A DNA stretch of 64,000 nucleotides, taken from assembly GCF_002115785.1 (NCBI RefSeq), contig NZ_JFJY01000006.1, positions 124,001 through 188,000 of the forward strand. Direction: 5' to 3'. The notes beneath the pieces were generated by a model. The model made no database searches and was not told where the DNA came from. It saw only the letters and a list, made by a program, of their open reading frames with translations. The DNA comes from Thalassospira sp. MCCC 1A03138 (GTDB lineage: Bacteria > Pseudomonadota > Alphaproteobacteria > Rhodospirillales > Thalassospiraceae). Of the stretch, positions 54,614 to 63,504 are shown in pieces. The number at the start of each line of letters is the position of its first letter. Within the stretch, counting starts at the first letter, position 1. Made by a program: the position numbers and the translations under genes.

Positions 54614-56047
54614 TTACAGGACACTGTCAATTGCGTTTCTGACAATCTCCATATCGTGATCCTGTATGCGCCAGTTGCTGAACGCCGCACGGAACCCGAA
54701 CCGTCCACCATAGATCGTTGGCGTCATGAACAGTTTCCCAGTCGCATTGATACGCGACAGCAAGGCACAATTGTCATCATCGCTGCCCGGGCCGGTAAAC
54801 ATGGTTACGTTAAGTTTGGGATCGGCCAGCAATTCAAGCCGGTCATGACCACGCACCCATTGCGCCAGATCAACAGCCTGATCGCAGTTCGCCCGAACAA
54901 TCCCGGCAAAACCGCCACGTCCATAGGCGACCATCGCCAGCCAAAGCGGCAAAGCCCGGAACCGGCGGGAATTTTCCACCCCACGATTGATGTACATATT
55001 TCCAACCGCATCCGTCTGCAAATACGGCGCAAACGCCCGGCAGCAGGTTTCAAGCACACTGATATGCCGGGTCAGGAAAATCCCGCAATCATATGGAACA
55101 TTCAGCCATTTATGACCATCTGAGGTGATCGAGTCTGCCCGGTCAAGTCCTGCTAGCAAATGGGCGCGCCGATCATCAAGGGCGGCAAACATGCCAAACG
55201 CTGCATCAACATGCAGCCACGCCCCATAAGCCGCACACAAATCGGCAATCGCGATCAGATCATCGAAATCCGTCGCATTCACCGTGCCCGCAGACGCGAT
55301 AACCAGCTTGGCCCTGGCCGTACTTGCCACAAGCTTGGCCTTAAGATCGGTGATATCGGTTTCCTCGGTCCTCGGTCGGGTTGCAACCTTGGTAAAGCTA
55401 TTGCGACCAATCCCGGTGACGGACAAATCCTTGATCATGCTGGCATGCGGGCTTGCGGCAAATATTTCAAAACCTGGCAGCACACCCGCCCCGTCGGCGT
55501 CAACATCAACGCCGATCTGCTGACCGCACCATTGGCGCCCGGCAACAAGCCCCAAAAGGTTCGATACGGTCGCACCCGTTGTCAGCACACCGTCAAAACG
55601 CCCGTGGGGTAGCCCGGCCATCTCGCAAAGCCAGTTGATCACCTGTTCTTCGACCGCTGCCGTAACGCTGCCCTCGGGGCCGGTTGCGTTCTGATCAATT
55701 GCGCCAGTCAACCAATCACCGGCAAGAGCGGCCGGTGTCGTGCCGCCGGTCACAAAACCCAGATAACGGGGACCGATTGATGCGGCGAGCAGCGGCAGAA
55801 TTTCTTCCTGCGCTGCCCGCAGCGCATCAAGCGTACCGCAACCCTGCCCCGGCATCGGGCGCGAGGGATCAAAGGCAGAAAAGTCGCGGCAGGTCACATC
55901 CATGTCGTCAGCACCCTGAACAAAGTCGCGTGCCATATCGCTGGTTGCGGCCAAGATCTGGTCAAGCTGTTCAAGATCGTCAAACATCAGATGACGCGCC
56001 GTCGTCGCAGTGGGGCTGCTTTCGGCACGATTTAACGGGCGGCTCAT
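54614..56047 (-). CDS. PLP-dependent decarboxylase (group II amino acid decarboxylase-like)
   Basis: A 477-residue fold type I PLP enzyme of the aromatic amino acid/glutamate decarboxylase group. GYVTGG-like PRYLGFVTGGTTPAALAGDWL near 95, VLTTGATVSNLLGLVAGRQW near 163, WLHVDAAFGMFA near 275 and the PLP lysine in DSITSDGHKWLNVPYDCGIFL near 310 are all present. Substrate could be an aromatic or acidic amino acid. It overlaps the dehydratase gene by 4 bp (ATGA). Confidence 0.87.
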   Translation of the reverse strand: MSRPLNRAESSPTATTARHLMFDDLEQLDQILAATSDMARDFVQGADDMDVTCRDFSAFDPSRPMPGQGCGTLDALRAAQEEILPLLAASIGPRYLGFVTGGTTPAALAGDWLTGAIDQNATGPEGSVTAAVEEQVINWLCEMAGLPHGRFDGVLTTGATVSNLLGLVAGRQWCGQQIGVDVDADGAGVLPGFEIFAASPHASMIKDLSVTGIGRNSFTKVATRPRTEETDITDLKAKLVASTARAKLVIASAGTVNATDFDDLIAIADLCAAYGAWLHVDAAFGMFAALDDRRAHLLAGLDRADSITSDGHKWLNVPYDCGIFLTRHISVLETCCRAFAPYLQTDAVGNMYINRGVENSRRFRALPLWLAMVAYGRGGFAGIVRANCDQAVDLAQWVRGHDRLELLADPKLNVTMFTGPGSDDDNCALLSRINATGKLFMTPTIYGGRFGFRAAFSNWRIQDHDMEIVRNAIDSVL

Positions 56048-57012
56048 TGGGTATCTCCGTTCAGGATACGGGCATAGTCGGTCCGGTCGATATTGGCACC
56101 ACTCAGAATGACGGCAGTCTTCTTGCCGATATTGCGTTCGTGATCTGCAATCGCCGCGGCAAGTGATACCGCCCCCGCACCCTCGGCAAGGGTGTGGCAG
56201 GAACTGAAATAAAGGCGCATGGCATCGCGGATTTGATCATCACTTACCGCAACAATATCTGACGCGCCGTCTTTGATGATTGCGAACGCTGCCGGATCAG
56301 GACTGCGACAGGCAACGCCATCTGCAAACGTATTCGCGGTTGGTGTTGTGATCACCTTGCCCGCCCGGAAGGATTGCAGCACCGCATCTGCCCCCGTCGC
56401 GACAACACCGATAATGTCGGTATCAAGGCCCAGTGCATCGCGTACTGTAATCAACGAACAAATCCCTGACCCCATGCCAATCGGCACGTAAATCCGGTCA
56501 AGCTTTCTGACAGCATCAAACAGTTCCAGCCCGTATGATGCAACGCCGCGCACCAGTTCCGGGTGAAAGGGCGGCACCATCACCAAATCTTCGGCAGCGG
56601 CATATTGGCCTGCATATTCCGCGGCATCCTGAAAATCGTCGCCATGCTCGATGACTTCAGCACCCCATGCGCGCATTGCAGCGTTCTTTTCAACCGAGTT
56701 GCCCCGCGGAACAATAATGGTTGCCGAAAGGCCCAACTGGCTGGCGGCATGTGCCAGACTTTGGCCGTGATTGCCACGCGTGGCACTTATGATGCCCCGC
56801 GATACTCCGATGGAGTTTTTCAGATAACGACAAAATGTCAGCCCGCCGCGAATTTTGAACGCCCCAAGGCGTGTATGGTTTTCATGTTTCACATACAGGG
56901 ACAATCCCGTCGCCCGATCCAGCAATGGCCAGCGAATAGTCGGCGTCGGCGCCACATATTCATGGACATAAGCCGCAGCCTCGCGAAGTTCGTTTACCGT
57001 AAACAACGACAT
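56044..57012 (-). CDS. Threonine dehydratase-like PLP enzyme
   Basis: A fold type II PLP enzyme of about 322 residues, the single-domain threonine/serine dehydratase type without a regulatory ACT domain. It has VKHENHTRLGAFKIRGGLTF with the PLP lysine near 54, SATRGNHGQSLAHAA near 82, PIGMGSGICSLI near 183 (the phosphate-binding glycine loop) and ILSGANIDR at the end. The ATG at 57012 is preferred over GTG at 57018, with AAAGGG before it. It heads the three-gene set; a pair of GTACAAT repeats lies 26 to 55 bp upstream. Confidence 0.85.
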   Translation of the reverse strand: MSLFTVNELREAAAYVHEYVAPTPTIRWPLLDRATGLSLYVKHENHTRLGAFKIRGGLTFCRYLKNSIGVSRGIISATRGNHGQSLAHAASQLGLSATIIVPRGNSVEKNAAMRAWGAEVIEHGDDFQDAAEYAGQYAAAEDLVMVPPFHPELVRGVASYGLELFDAVRKLDRIYVPIGMGSGICSLITVRDALGLDTDIIGVVATGADAVLQSFRAGKVITTPTANTFADGVACRSPDPAAFAIIKDGASDIVAVSDDQIRDAMRLYFSSCHTLAEGAGAVSLAAAIADHERNIGKKTAVILSGANIDRTDYARILNGDTQ

Positions 57013-57037
57013 TGCCACCCTTTAGGATAGTTTATGA

Positions 57038-57067
57038 GTACAATCGAATGTGAATTATTGGTACAAT
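57038..57067. promoter_or_regulatory. Direct repeat pair GTACAAT, 23-bp period
   Basis: GTACAAT occurs at 57038-57044 and 57061-57067, exactly 23 bp apart, just upstream of the dehydratase start. A third inverted copy (ATTGTAC) lies at 57433-57439 by the DUF1127 gene. The period equals that of the two palindromes at the MocR start. A pair of direct repeats is the type of site bound by MocR dimers such as GabR. Confidence 0.5.
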
Positions 57068-57080
57068 TCCAGACAAGGTT

Positions 57081-57116
57081 CGAACGGAGGCACGAGGGAG
57101 CGTGAACCTCCGTTCG
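57081..57116. repeat. Strong hairpin after the DUF1127 gene
   Basis: CGAACGGAGG (57081-57090) pairs with CCTCCGTTCG (57107-57116), and inside it CACG pairs with CGTG. It sits 13 bp after the DUF1127 stop on the minus strand. No T-run follows, so it may be a transcript-end stabiliser or a weak terminator between the DUF1127 gene and the dehydratase gene. Confidence 0.55.
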
Positions 57117-57128
57117 GCGCAACTTCAC

Positions 57129-57413
57129 CTAGCTGCGCGGGGGGAACCCTATCCAGAACGGCCTTGACAATTCACGATCCAGATCAGACCGCGTCATTCC
57201 GACATCTTTCAAAAGATGATCGTCAAGTTTCTCTAACATTCTGCGATTGCGTGCACTTTCTTGCCATACGCGGACACGTTCCAACACGGAGACAGCGATG
57301 CCGGCAACAGCAGAACGCCAGGTAGTCGCCTTGACGGCGCCTTTGGTGTTCATCTGTGCATTTCCTTTGATATTGATTTCGGAAAACCGGATTGTATCGT
57401 TACAATTTACCAT
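57129..57413 (-). CDS. DUF1127 small protein
   Basis: A protein of 94 residues (74 if it starts at 57353). The C-terminal part ARNRRMLEKLDDHLLKDVGMTRSDLDREL is the DUF1127 (YjiS-like) motif, found in many small alphaproteobacterial proteins linked to RNA turnover and phosphate or carbon stress. ATG at 57413 has AGGAG 6 bases upstream; ATG at 57353 has AAGGA 9 bases upstream. Both are plausible. It lies between the MocR regulator and the PLP operon and may be under the same control. Confidence 0.75.
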   Translation of the reverse strand: MVNCNDTIRFSEINIKGNAQMNTKGAVKATTWRSAVAGIAVSVLERVRVWQESARNRRMLEKLDDHLLKDVGMTRSDLDRELSRPFWIGFPPRS

Positions 57414-57460
57414 CACTTTCTCCTGTCGATTAATTGTACCGATTTCGTTTTGTCATTGAC

Positions 57461-57477
57461 ATTGTCACCGTGTCAAT
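57461..57477. promoter_or_regulatory. MocR operator candidate, site 1
   Basis: ATTGTCACCGTGTCAAT, an imperfect palindrome. It is the same as site 2 except at two positions, and begins 23 bp before it. It overlaps TTGACA (57456-57461), the likely -35 for the MocR gene. Confidence 0.6.
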
Positions 57478-57483
57478 TTAAAC

Positions 57484-57500
57484 ATTGTCACCATGACAAT
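57484..57500. promoter_or_regulatory. MocR operator candidate, site 2 overlapping the start codon
   Basis: ATTGTCA-CCA-TGACAAT is a perfect 7-3-7 palindrome. It contains the ATG start of the MocR gene (57493-57495). Binding here would block transcription or leave no room for a Shine-Dalgarno, consistent with a leaderless, self-repressed gene. Confidence 0.6.
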
Positions 57501-58935
57501 ATGGCTTCCAAACATTGAAGGCGGCAGCGGTCCTGTTTATCGGCAGATCGCACACGCCATCCGCAGCGCGGTTAATGACGGGTCACTCAAACCCGGCGAC
57601 CGCCTTCCCACCCATCGCGATCTCGCATATCACCTTGGCGTCACCGTCGGCACAATCACCCGGTCCTATCGCGAGGCGGAAAGACTGGGGCTTGTCGCGG
57701 GCGAAGTAGGGCGCGGCACATATGTGTTGGGCGGATTGCAAAGCGAACTGGATATGGCGGTAACAGTCCCTGCACCGGGCCATTTCAGCAACAATATCGG
57801 CGCGATGACCCGGGAAACGGCAAATGACGACGCCGAGGATATCGGCCCGGTCAATTTCCGGATGAATTGCCCCCTGCCCCCGCGTGAAGACCATATTCGC
57901 AATGTCCTGATCGACGTTGCCAAATGCACGCCGTTAAATGACATGATCACCTACAAGTCGGAATATGGTATGCCGGGCCACCGGCGCGCCCTTGCCTCAA
58001 TGGCCGGTGCACTCGGACTGGATGACAATCCGGAACGTGTTCTGCCAACCGCCGGCGTTCAGCACGGCATGACGGTTTCATTGCTGGCAACCGTACGACC
58101 GGGTGATCTGGTGCTGTGCGAGGAACTGACCTATCCGAACCTGCGCAGCCTTGCAAATCTGCTGCAATTCCGTCTGCGCGGAGTTGCCATGGACGACGAA
58201 GGCATCATTCCGGACGTTCTTGAAACCCTTTGCCGGACACAAAGCCCGCGCGCCATTTATTTGATGCCAACCCTGCACAATCCGCTGTGCTGCACCATGA
58301 GCCAACAGCGACGCATGGAAATCGCTGAAATTCTGCGCAAATATGATCTGCTTTTGATCGAGGATGGCATCTATCACTTCCTCAATCCCGATGCGCCACC
58401 GCCGCTTTCATGCTTTGCGCCGGAACGCAGCATCTATCTGGACGGGGTATCCAAAAGCATCGGCGGCGGTCTTCGCGTCGGTTATATCCACGCCCCAAGC
58501 GAAATGATCGCCAAACTCGCAAGTGCCATTCGATCAACCTGCTGGATGGTATCGGCCATCAATCTGGAACTTGTTTCACGCCTGATCGAAGATGGCAGCC
58601 TAAAACGATATGAAGCCTGGCACCGTGAAGAAGCCGCAAGACGGCTTTCGATCATTCTGGGCACGCTAAAGGGCTACAATGTCCGGTTCCATCCAACCAA
58701 TTATCATATCTGGCTCGACCTGCCCGATCATATCGACCCGGGCGAACTGGTCATGAATGCCGCCAATAACGGTGTTCTCCTGACCGCGGCACAGCAGTTT
58801 TCGGTCGGGCATCCGCAACGCGGGCTAAGGCTTTGTTTCGGGGCAGAAAAATCGACCGAACGTCTGCGTCAGGGCGTTCAGATTGTCGAACGCCTGCTGC
58901 AAACCAGCGAATTTGGCAATACGGTCGTGATGTAA
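57493..58935 (+). CDS. MocR/GntR-type transcriptional regulator with aminotransferase domain
   Basis: A 480-residue MocR protein. Residues 10-85 are a GntR winged helix (PVYRQIAHAIRSAVNDGSLKPGDRLPTHRDLAYHLGVTVGTITRSYREAERLGL). Residues 130-470 form a fold type I aminotransferase-like domain with the PLP lysine in YLDGVSKSIGGGLRVGYI near 319. Such proteins sense an amine or amino acid through PLP and control nearby genes. It is divergent from the DUF1127 and PLP enzyme genes, which are its likely targets. No ribosome site is seen; a -35/-10 pair placed just upstream suggests a leaderless message. Confidence 0.88.
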   Translation: MTIWLPNIEGGSGPVYRQIAHAIRSAVNDGSLKPGDRLPTHRDLAYHLGVTVGTITRSYREAERLGLVAGEVGRGTYVLGGLQSELDMAVTVPAPGHFSNNIGAMTRETANDDAEDIGPVNFRMNCPLPPREDHIRNVLIDVAKCTPLNDMITYKSEYGMPGHRRALASMAGALGLDDNPERVLPTAGVQHGMTVSLLATVRPGDLVLCEELTYPNLRSLANLLQFRLRGVAMDDEGIIPDVLETLCRTQSPRAIYLMPTLHNPLCCTMSQQRRMEIAEILRKYDLLLIEDGIYHFLNPDAPPPLSCFAPERSIYLDGVSKSIGGGLRVGYIHAPSEMIAKLASAIRSTCWMVSAINLELVSRLIEDGSLKRYEAWHREEAARRLSIILGTLKGYNVRFHPTNYHIWLDLPDHIDPGELVMNAANNGVLLTAAQQFSVGHPQRGLRLCFGAEKSTERLRQGVQIVERLLQTSEFGNTVVM

Positions 58936-59149
58936 ACCGCTTTTTGTCCATGACTGAAATGCCGCTTGGTTGCGGTTTGATAATAGCTGCACGGGGTATT
59001 ACACCATCGCATCATCAATTCCCGGGACGCCCATATCGCAAAATCGACAAGCTGCTCTTGACCGTCCTATCGCGTTGCTTCCAAGATAAGATTTCGTGAT
59101 CGGCGTCCTTGCCTGATCGCATCCATCTTGGGCAGCAGAAAGACAGCAA

Positions 59150-61534
59150 ATGCCAGTTTCCCGCCTCGACGCTGATGATTGTGGCTTCCCCCACTTCCGG
59201 ATTCGCAGCCCACACAAAGACCAGTCTCCTGAAATTTTTGCTTTTTCATCGCATTACCGAGCAGCAGAGGCATTGAAGTTCGGTCTTTCAATGTCCGAGC
59301 CGGGCTTCAACATCTTTGTTCTGGGCCTTGATCGTGCTGGTCGTATGACCGCAACCCTCGAATATCTTAAAAAGTCGATGGAAGAGCGCCCGGCGCCGCA
59401 GGACTGGGTATATCTGAACAACTTTTCCCGCACCAATCGCCCTCGCCCATATGCCCTTCCCGCCGGTGAAGGCCGCAAACTGGCCGATGCGATGGAAACG
59501 CTGGTATCGCACCTGCGCGAGGCATTTGCATCCGCATTCAACGCGCCAGCCCACCTGACCGAAACCCAGACACAGACGGAAGAAGCGCGCACACAGCTGC
59601 GCGAAAAATTCGACGCCTTGCGTGAATATGCCCGTGAACGTGGCCTGGACGTTCAGGAAAACGAAAAAGGCGTAATGATCGTCGCGCTGAACGAAGAAGG
59701 CGAGCCCGTTTCGCTTGACGAAATCCCCAAAGAGCGCCGCGCCGAAGCCGAAGATGCATTTGAAGAAGTCGCCGAAGAAGCCCGCAAGACACTGCTTTCG
59801 ACCCGCGATCTTGAAGAACAGATTTCCGATACGCTTGATGCGCTTCGCCGCGGGGCCGCAAAGGTCGTTCTGAAGCCGCGCATTCGCAAAATCCGCGACA
59901 AATTCACCGCGCCGGGAATGAAGGCGTGGTTCGAAGCGCTTGAAAAAGACATTCTGGATAATATCGACGCGTTCGAAGAAGCCAGCGACCAGCCCGCCAT
60001 CGACAGCGGCGATGGCAAAATGCCCGAAACCGTCGATGACCGTTATGCGGTCAATCTTCTGATCGACCATTCGCGCGACAAGCATCCCGATGTCGTTCTG
60101 GAACCAAGCCCAAGCTATGATAACCTGTTTGGCCAAATCCAGTACCGCCCGGTAGCCGGTGGCATGCACCCGCATTTCAGCCTGATCAAGCCAGGTGCCC
60201 TGCATCGCGCCAATGGCGGCGTTCTGGTTTTACGCGCGGAATCGCTGGTCGAACACGAAGACAGCTGGGCGTTCCTGAAAGCAGCCCTTCGTGATGGCGA
60301 AATCCGGATCGAGGAAACCCATAAATCCGGCCCACCAACTGCCGGTGCACCGGAACCGCGTCCCATCCCGCTTGACGTCAAGGTCGTAATCGTCGGGGCA
60401 CCGAAATATTACTACACCTTCTTCTCGCTGGATGTTGATTTTCGCAACCATTTCCGGGTGAAGGCCGACATCGATGCCGACATGCCCGCCGCAGGTCGTA
60501 ACATTTCGATCTATACCGGGTTACTGCGTGATTCTGCATTGTCACGTACCGGCATCCCGCTTGATAACGGGGCCATTCGTCAATTACTGGGGCAGGCAGC
60601 ACGCTGGGCCGGGGAACGTGACAAACTGACAGCCCAGATCGAGCGGGTCGAAGACGTCGCAATCGAGGCCGGCGCCTTGGCCAAGACCGACAAACGCAGC
60701 AGCATCCGTGCGGCCGATGTCAGACGCGCCATCGAAGAACGCCGCCACCGCAATAGTCGCCTTGAAGACCGGTCGCATGAACGGGTTCAACGTCGTGAAA
60801 TCCTGATCGACAGCTATGGCGCGGTTGTCGGCCAGGTCAACGCCCTCACCGTTCTGGATTATGGCGATCACGCCTTTGGCCTGCCCGCCCGTGTTTCTGC
60901 CCGGTCCTATGTTGGCAGCCTTGGGGTTTTGAATATCGAACGCATGGTCGATATGTCAGGCCCGCTCCAGCAGAAATCGGTCATGACCATCGAAGGTTTC
61001 CTTAAATCCCGATTTGCGCAGGAATTCCCCCTATCCTTTGCCTGTAACGTGACGTTCGAACAGAACTATGGCGGGATCGAAGGTGATTCGGCATCCATGG
61101 CCGAACTTTGCGCGATCATTTCGTCAATTTCCAACATCCCGATGCGCCAGAATGTCGGTGTAACAGGATCAATGAACCAGTTCGGGCAGGCACAGCCCGT
61201 CGGGGGCATTTCGCACAAGATCGAAGGATTTTATCGCATTTGTGCCGATCAGGGCTTTACCGGCGATCAGGGTGTGATCATCCCGCTGGCCAATGCGGAA
61301 AATGTTGTTCTGCGCGAGGAAGTTGTTCAGGCGATCCGTCAGGGCAAGTTCAACATCTGGACGGTAGAACACATAAACGATGCCATCGAACTCCTAAGTG
61401 GCAAGCCATGTGGCGATCACCCCGAAGGCCAGTACACCGCCGACAGCGTTTATGGCAAGGCAATGGAACGGCTGCGCCAGAATGACCGCATCCTGCGCGA
61501 ACGCCACGCCTTCCCGGCATGGTCGGAACAATAA
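59150..61534 (+). CDS. Lon-like ATP-dependent protease (LonB/YcbZ type)
   Basis: A 794-residue protein of the Lon-related family COG1067. Residues 30-60 hold the P-loop region as FNIFVLGLDRAGRMTA, which lacks the normal GxGK[ST] and so looks degenerate, as in other members. A long helical insert (residues 100-290) follows. The middle has HFSLIKPGALHRANGGVLVL (Walker B area) near 348. The protease domain has GIEGDSASMAELCAIISSISN with the catalytic Ser near 650 and GGISHKIEGFYRIC with the catalytic Lys near 693. No membrane helices are obvious. Protein quality control is likely. The next gene follows its stop directly. Confidence 0.88.
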   Translation: MPVSRLDADDCGFPHFRIRSPHKDQSPEIFAFSSHYRAAEALKFGLSMSEPGFNIFVLGLDRAGRMTATLEYLKKSMEERPAPQDWVYLNNFSRTNRPRPYALPAGEGRKLADAMETLVSHLREAFASAFNAPAHLTETQTQTEEARTQLREKFDALREYARERGLDVQENEKGVMIVALNEEGEPVSLDEIPKERRAEAEDAFEEVAEEARKTLLSTRDLEEQISDTLDALRRGAAKVVLKPRIRKIRDKFTAPGMKAWFEALEKDILDNIDAFEEASDQPAIDSGDGKMPETVDDRYAVNLLIDHSRDKHPDVVLEPSPSYDNLFGQIQYRPVAGGMHPHFSLIKPGALHRANGGVLVLRAESLVEHEDSWAFLKAALRDGEIRIEETHKSGPPTAGAPEPRPIPLDVKVVIVGAPKYYYTFFSLDVDFRNHFRVKADIDADMPAAGRNISIYTGLLRDSALSRTGIPLDNGAIRQLLGQAARWAGERDKLTAQIERVEDVAIEAGALAKTDKRSSIRAADVRRAIEERRHRNSRLEDRSHERVQRREILIDSYGAVVGQVNALTVLDYGDHAFGLPARVSARSYVGSLGVLNIERMVDMSGPLQQKSVMTIEGFLKSRFAQEFPLSFACNVTFEQNYGGIEGDSASMAELCAIISSISNIPMRQNVGVTGSMNQFGQAQPVGGISHKIEGFYRICADQGFTGDQGVIIPLANAENVVLREEVVQAIRQGKFNIWTVEHINDAIELLSGKPCGDHPEGQYTADSVYGKAMERLRQNDRILRERHAFPAWSEQ

Positions 61535-62317
61535 ATGATACCGGCGGCGATATCCCCTGTTCGCGTTCGATACAGATCCAAACTGGCCAGTATCGTGACA
61601 GGATGCATTGCCGCCGGTCTTTTTCTGACCGTGGGGCCGGGTCAGGTCACGGCGCAAAATATCGAGACAGCACATCCCGCAAGCAAAGAAATGAAATCTG
61701 GTCTGGACGCCATACCGACGGATTTACCCGTTCACACCAGCAGCCCGTCGCCGGTCAACCAACCTTTCAGCCTTCTGCCCGGCACCATCCGAACCGCCCC
61801 CGTTTTACTTGAAGACACAGATCGGCCAAGCCTTGCCGAGCAATATCGAATGGAAAAACAGGGTATCAAACGCGCGCCATCGCGAGCCGCAGTAGCAAAA
61901 CGCACAATCATAGAAAAACCTGCGCCAGCAGTCATCGCCCAGCCAAAATCTGCATCTGCATCCGCGAACACGCCGCATATGACAGTATCGCCTTTAATCC
62001 CAGAAACCGGTGCGTCACAGGCATCAACATTGACAGCGACAAGTGTCTACCCCGCCGGGATCGACGGCGCATTTGCGATCCAACTTGGTGCCTTTCGCGA
62101 TACGATCAGCGCCCAAACCTATTGGGCAAGTTTCATGATCCGGTATCCCGATCTGGCACAATCCCACCCCCGCAACCTTTCAACCACAGATCTCGGAACC
62201 AAGGGGACGTTTCATCGGCTGCGCCTTGGCGGGTTTTCTGATATTGCCAGCGCTGAAAAACAATGCCGCCAGCTTTTGGCTGACGGCACGGATTGCTTTG
62301 CAACGCATGATCAATAA
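61535..62317 (+). CDS. SPOR-domain exported protein
   Basis: A 260-residue protein with an N-terminal hydrophobic segment (ASIVTGCIAAGLFLTVGPG, residues 17-37), so exported or anchored in the inner membrane. The middle is a low-complexity Ala/Pro/Ser linker. Residues 180-258 form a SPOR domain: GAFAIQLGAFRDTISAQTYWASF, KGTFHRLRLGGFSDIASAEKQCRQL. SPOR domains bind denuded peptidoglycan glycan strands, often at the septum. The ATG follows the stop of the Lon-like gene with no gap. Confidence 0.85.
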   Translation: MIPAAISPVRVRYRSKLASIVTGCIAAGLFLTVGPGQVTAQNIETAHPASKEMKSGLDAIPTDLPVHTSSPSPVNQPFSLLPGTIRTAPVLLEDTDRPSLAEQYRMEKQGIKRAPSRAAVAKRTIIEKPAPAVIAQPKSASASANTPHMTVSPLIPETGASQASTLTATSVYPAGIDGAFAIQLGAFRDTISAQTYWASFMIRYPDLAQSHPRNLSTTDLGTKGTFHRLRLGGFSDIASAEKQCRQLLADGTDCFATHDQ

Positions 62318-62318
62318 A

Positions 62319-62345
62319 GTCGCATTCACGTTGCGTGAATGCGAC
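62319..62345. terminator. Perfect hairpin between convergent SPOR and lipoprotein genes
   Basis: GTCGCATTCACG, loop TTG, CGTGAATGCGAC: a perfect 12-bp stem. On the minus strand it is followed by TTTATT, so it can end the lipoprotein transcript 12 bp after its stop; on the plus strand it lies 2 bp after the SPOR gene stop and has no T-run. Confidence 0.75.
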
Positions 62346-62356
62346 CGGAAACGGGT

Positions 62357-62668
62357 CTATTTGGCATCACCGCCCAGCAATACAATCTTGTCAACGATCA
62401 GCGTTTCGGCCTCGGTGCAGGTCGTCATCAACGCGCCATGGCCGGTTACCCGAACCTTGTCGCCAGGGCGGAAACTGCTTGCCTTGTTTGCCAGCGCATA
62501 AAGGGTGCCGTCATCCGCACGAAACGTGACGCATTCCCTGCCATTATCGGTGATTTCCCCGGTCAGGGTCATGTTTTCTTTCTGAAATGCCGAACATGCC
62601 GACATCAACATTCCCGCAGCCAGGATCGCAGCAAACTTGCCAGACACGGCGCCAATTCCTGTTTTCAT
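62357..62668 (-). CDS. Small lipoprotein of unknown function
   Basis: A 103-residue protein. The signal peptide and lipobox read LAAGMLMSACSAF, with the lipidated Cys near residue 25. The mature part is a small beta domain (TLTGEITDNGRECVTFRADDGTLYALANKASSFRPGDKVRVTGHGALM), OB-like in pattern, with two further cysteines that may pair. It is convergent with the SPOR gene. No function can be given. Confidence 0.75.
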   Translation of the reverse strand: MKTGIGAVSGKFAAILAAGMLMSACSAFQKENMTLTGEITDNGRECVTFRADDGTLYALANKASSFRPGDKVRVTGHGALMTTCTEAETLIVDKIVLLGGDAK

Positions 62669-62817
62669 TATCGTTCTCCTGTGCTCGTGCGGTTTCCTGC
62701 CGTCACAAAACCTTACGTTCTTCGTTAATGATGTTGTAACGCACTAGACTTTAAAAAGGATCCTGCGAAACGTTTTACGCGTTTCAATTTGTATTGTCAT
62801 TGATAACAAGATCAAAG

Positions 62818-63504
62818 ATGAACAACTCGCATCTAGAGCTTCTAAAGAAACTGGCTGACGAGTTTCAACCGCGCACGGATGTCAACATCCGCGCAAATGT
62901 TGAAACCGGAAGTTCCGATGCATTTGCAACACTTGTTGATCTTGCCCGCGACATGCAAAGCCGCCTGGACCAGCAGCAAAATCGTATCCGACAGCTGGAA
63001 CAAATGGTCGAAACCGACGAATTGACCGGTCTTTATAACCGTCGCGGTTTCCTGCGTCGTGTTCGCGAAACCATGGCACGCGCCGCCCGTCACCCGGAAA
63101 ACGGCATTCTGGTCATTGCCGATCTTGACGGCTTCAAATTGATCAATGATCACCATGGCCATGCCGCTGGCGATGCCATCCTGCGCCATTTCGGCCAAAA
63201 CCTTCGCACACATACACGCGCTGATGATTTTGTCGCCCGCTTTGGTGGTGACGAATTTGCCATACTGCTGGTCGGCAGCATTCCCGAAGTCGCAGAACGT
63301 CGGATAAGTGATCTTGAAAAAGCGACATCGCGCTTCCCGCTAATTTGGCAGGGAGCAGCCCTTCCGATCAGAGCCAGCTTCGGCTTTACGTTCTATGACG
63401 GCAAAAGCGACATAACACACCTGTTGCAGCAGGCCGATAACGCCATGTATGCCAACAAGCATGCAAAACGCCCCGCCTCCGAAAGCAGTCACAACGCTGC
63501 CTGA
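62818..63504 (+). CDS. Diguanylate cyclase (GGDEF)
   Basis: A cytoplasmic protein of about 228 residues. A coiled helix (residues 30-58, MQSRLDQQQNRIRQLEQMVETDELTGLYNRRGFL) leads into a GGDEF domain. ARFGGDEFAILL near residue 143 is the intact active site, and RADD five residues before it is the inhibitory I-site, so feedback by c-di-GMP is expected. No sensor domain is visible. The ATG at 62818 is preferred to TTG at 62794. The HD-GYP protein at 19758 would act against it. Confidence 0.9.
   Translation: MNNSHLELLKKLADEFQPRTDVNIRANVETGSSDAFATLVDLARDMQSRLDQQQNRIRQLEQMVETDELTGLYNRRGFLRRVRETMARAARHPENGILVIADLDGFKLINDHHGHAAGDAILRHFGQNLRTHTRADDFVARFGGDEFAILLVGSIPEVAERRISDLEKATSRFPLIWQGAALPIRASFGFTFYDGKSDITHLLQQADNAMYANKHAKRPASESSHNAA

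Noticed and set aside
59288..60205. 305-residue minus-strand frame inside the Lon-like gene
   Set aside because: Phe and Gly rich antisense frame with no motif; the plus strand codes for a clear protease family member.
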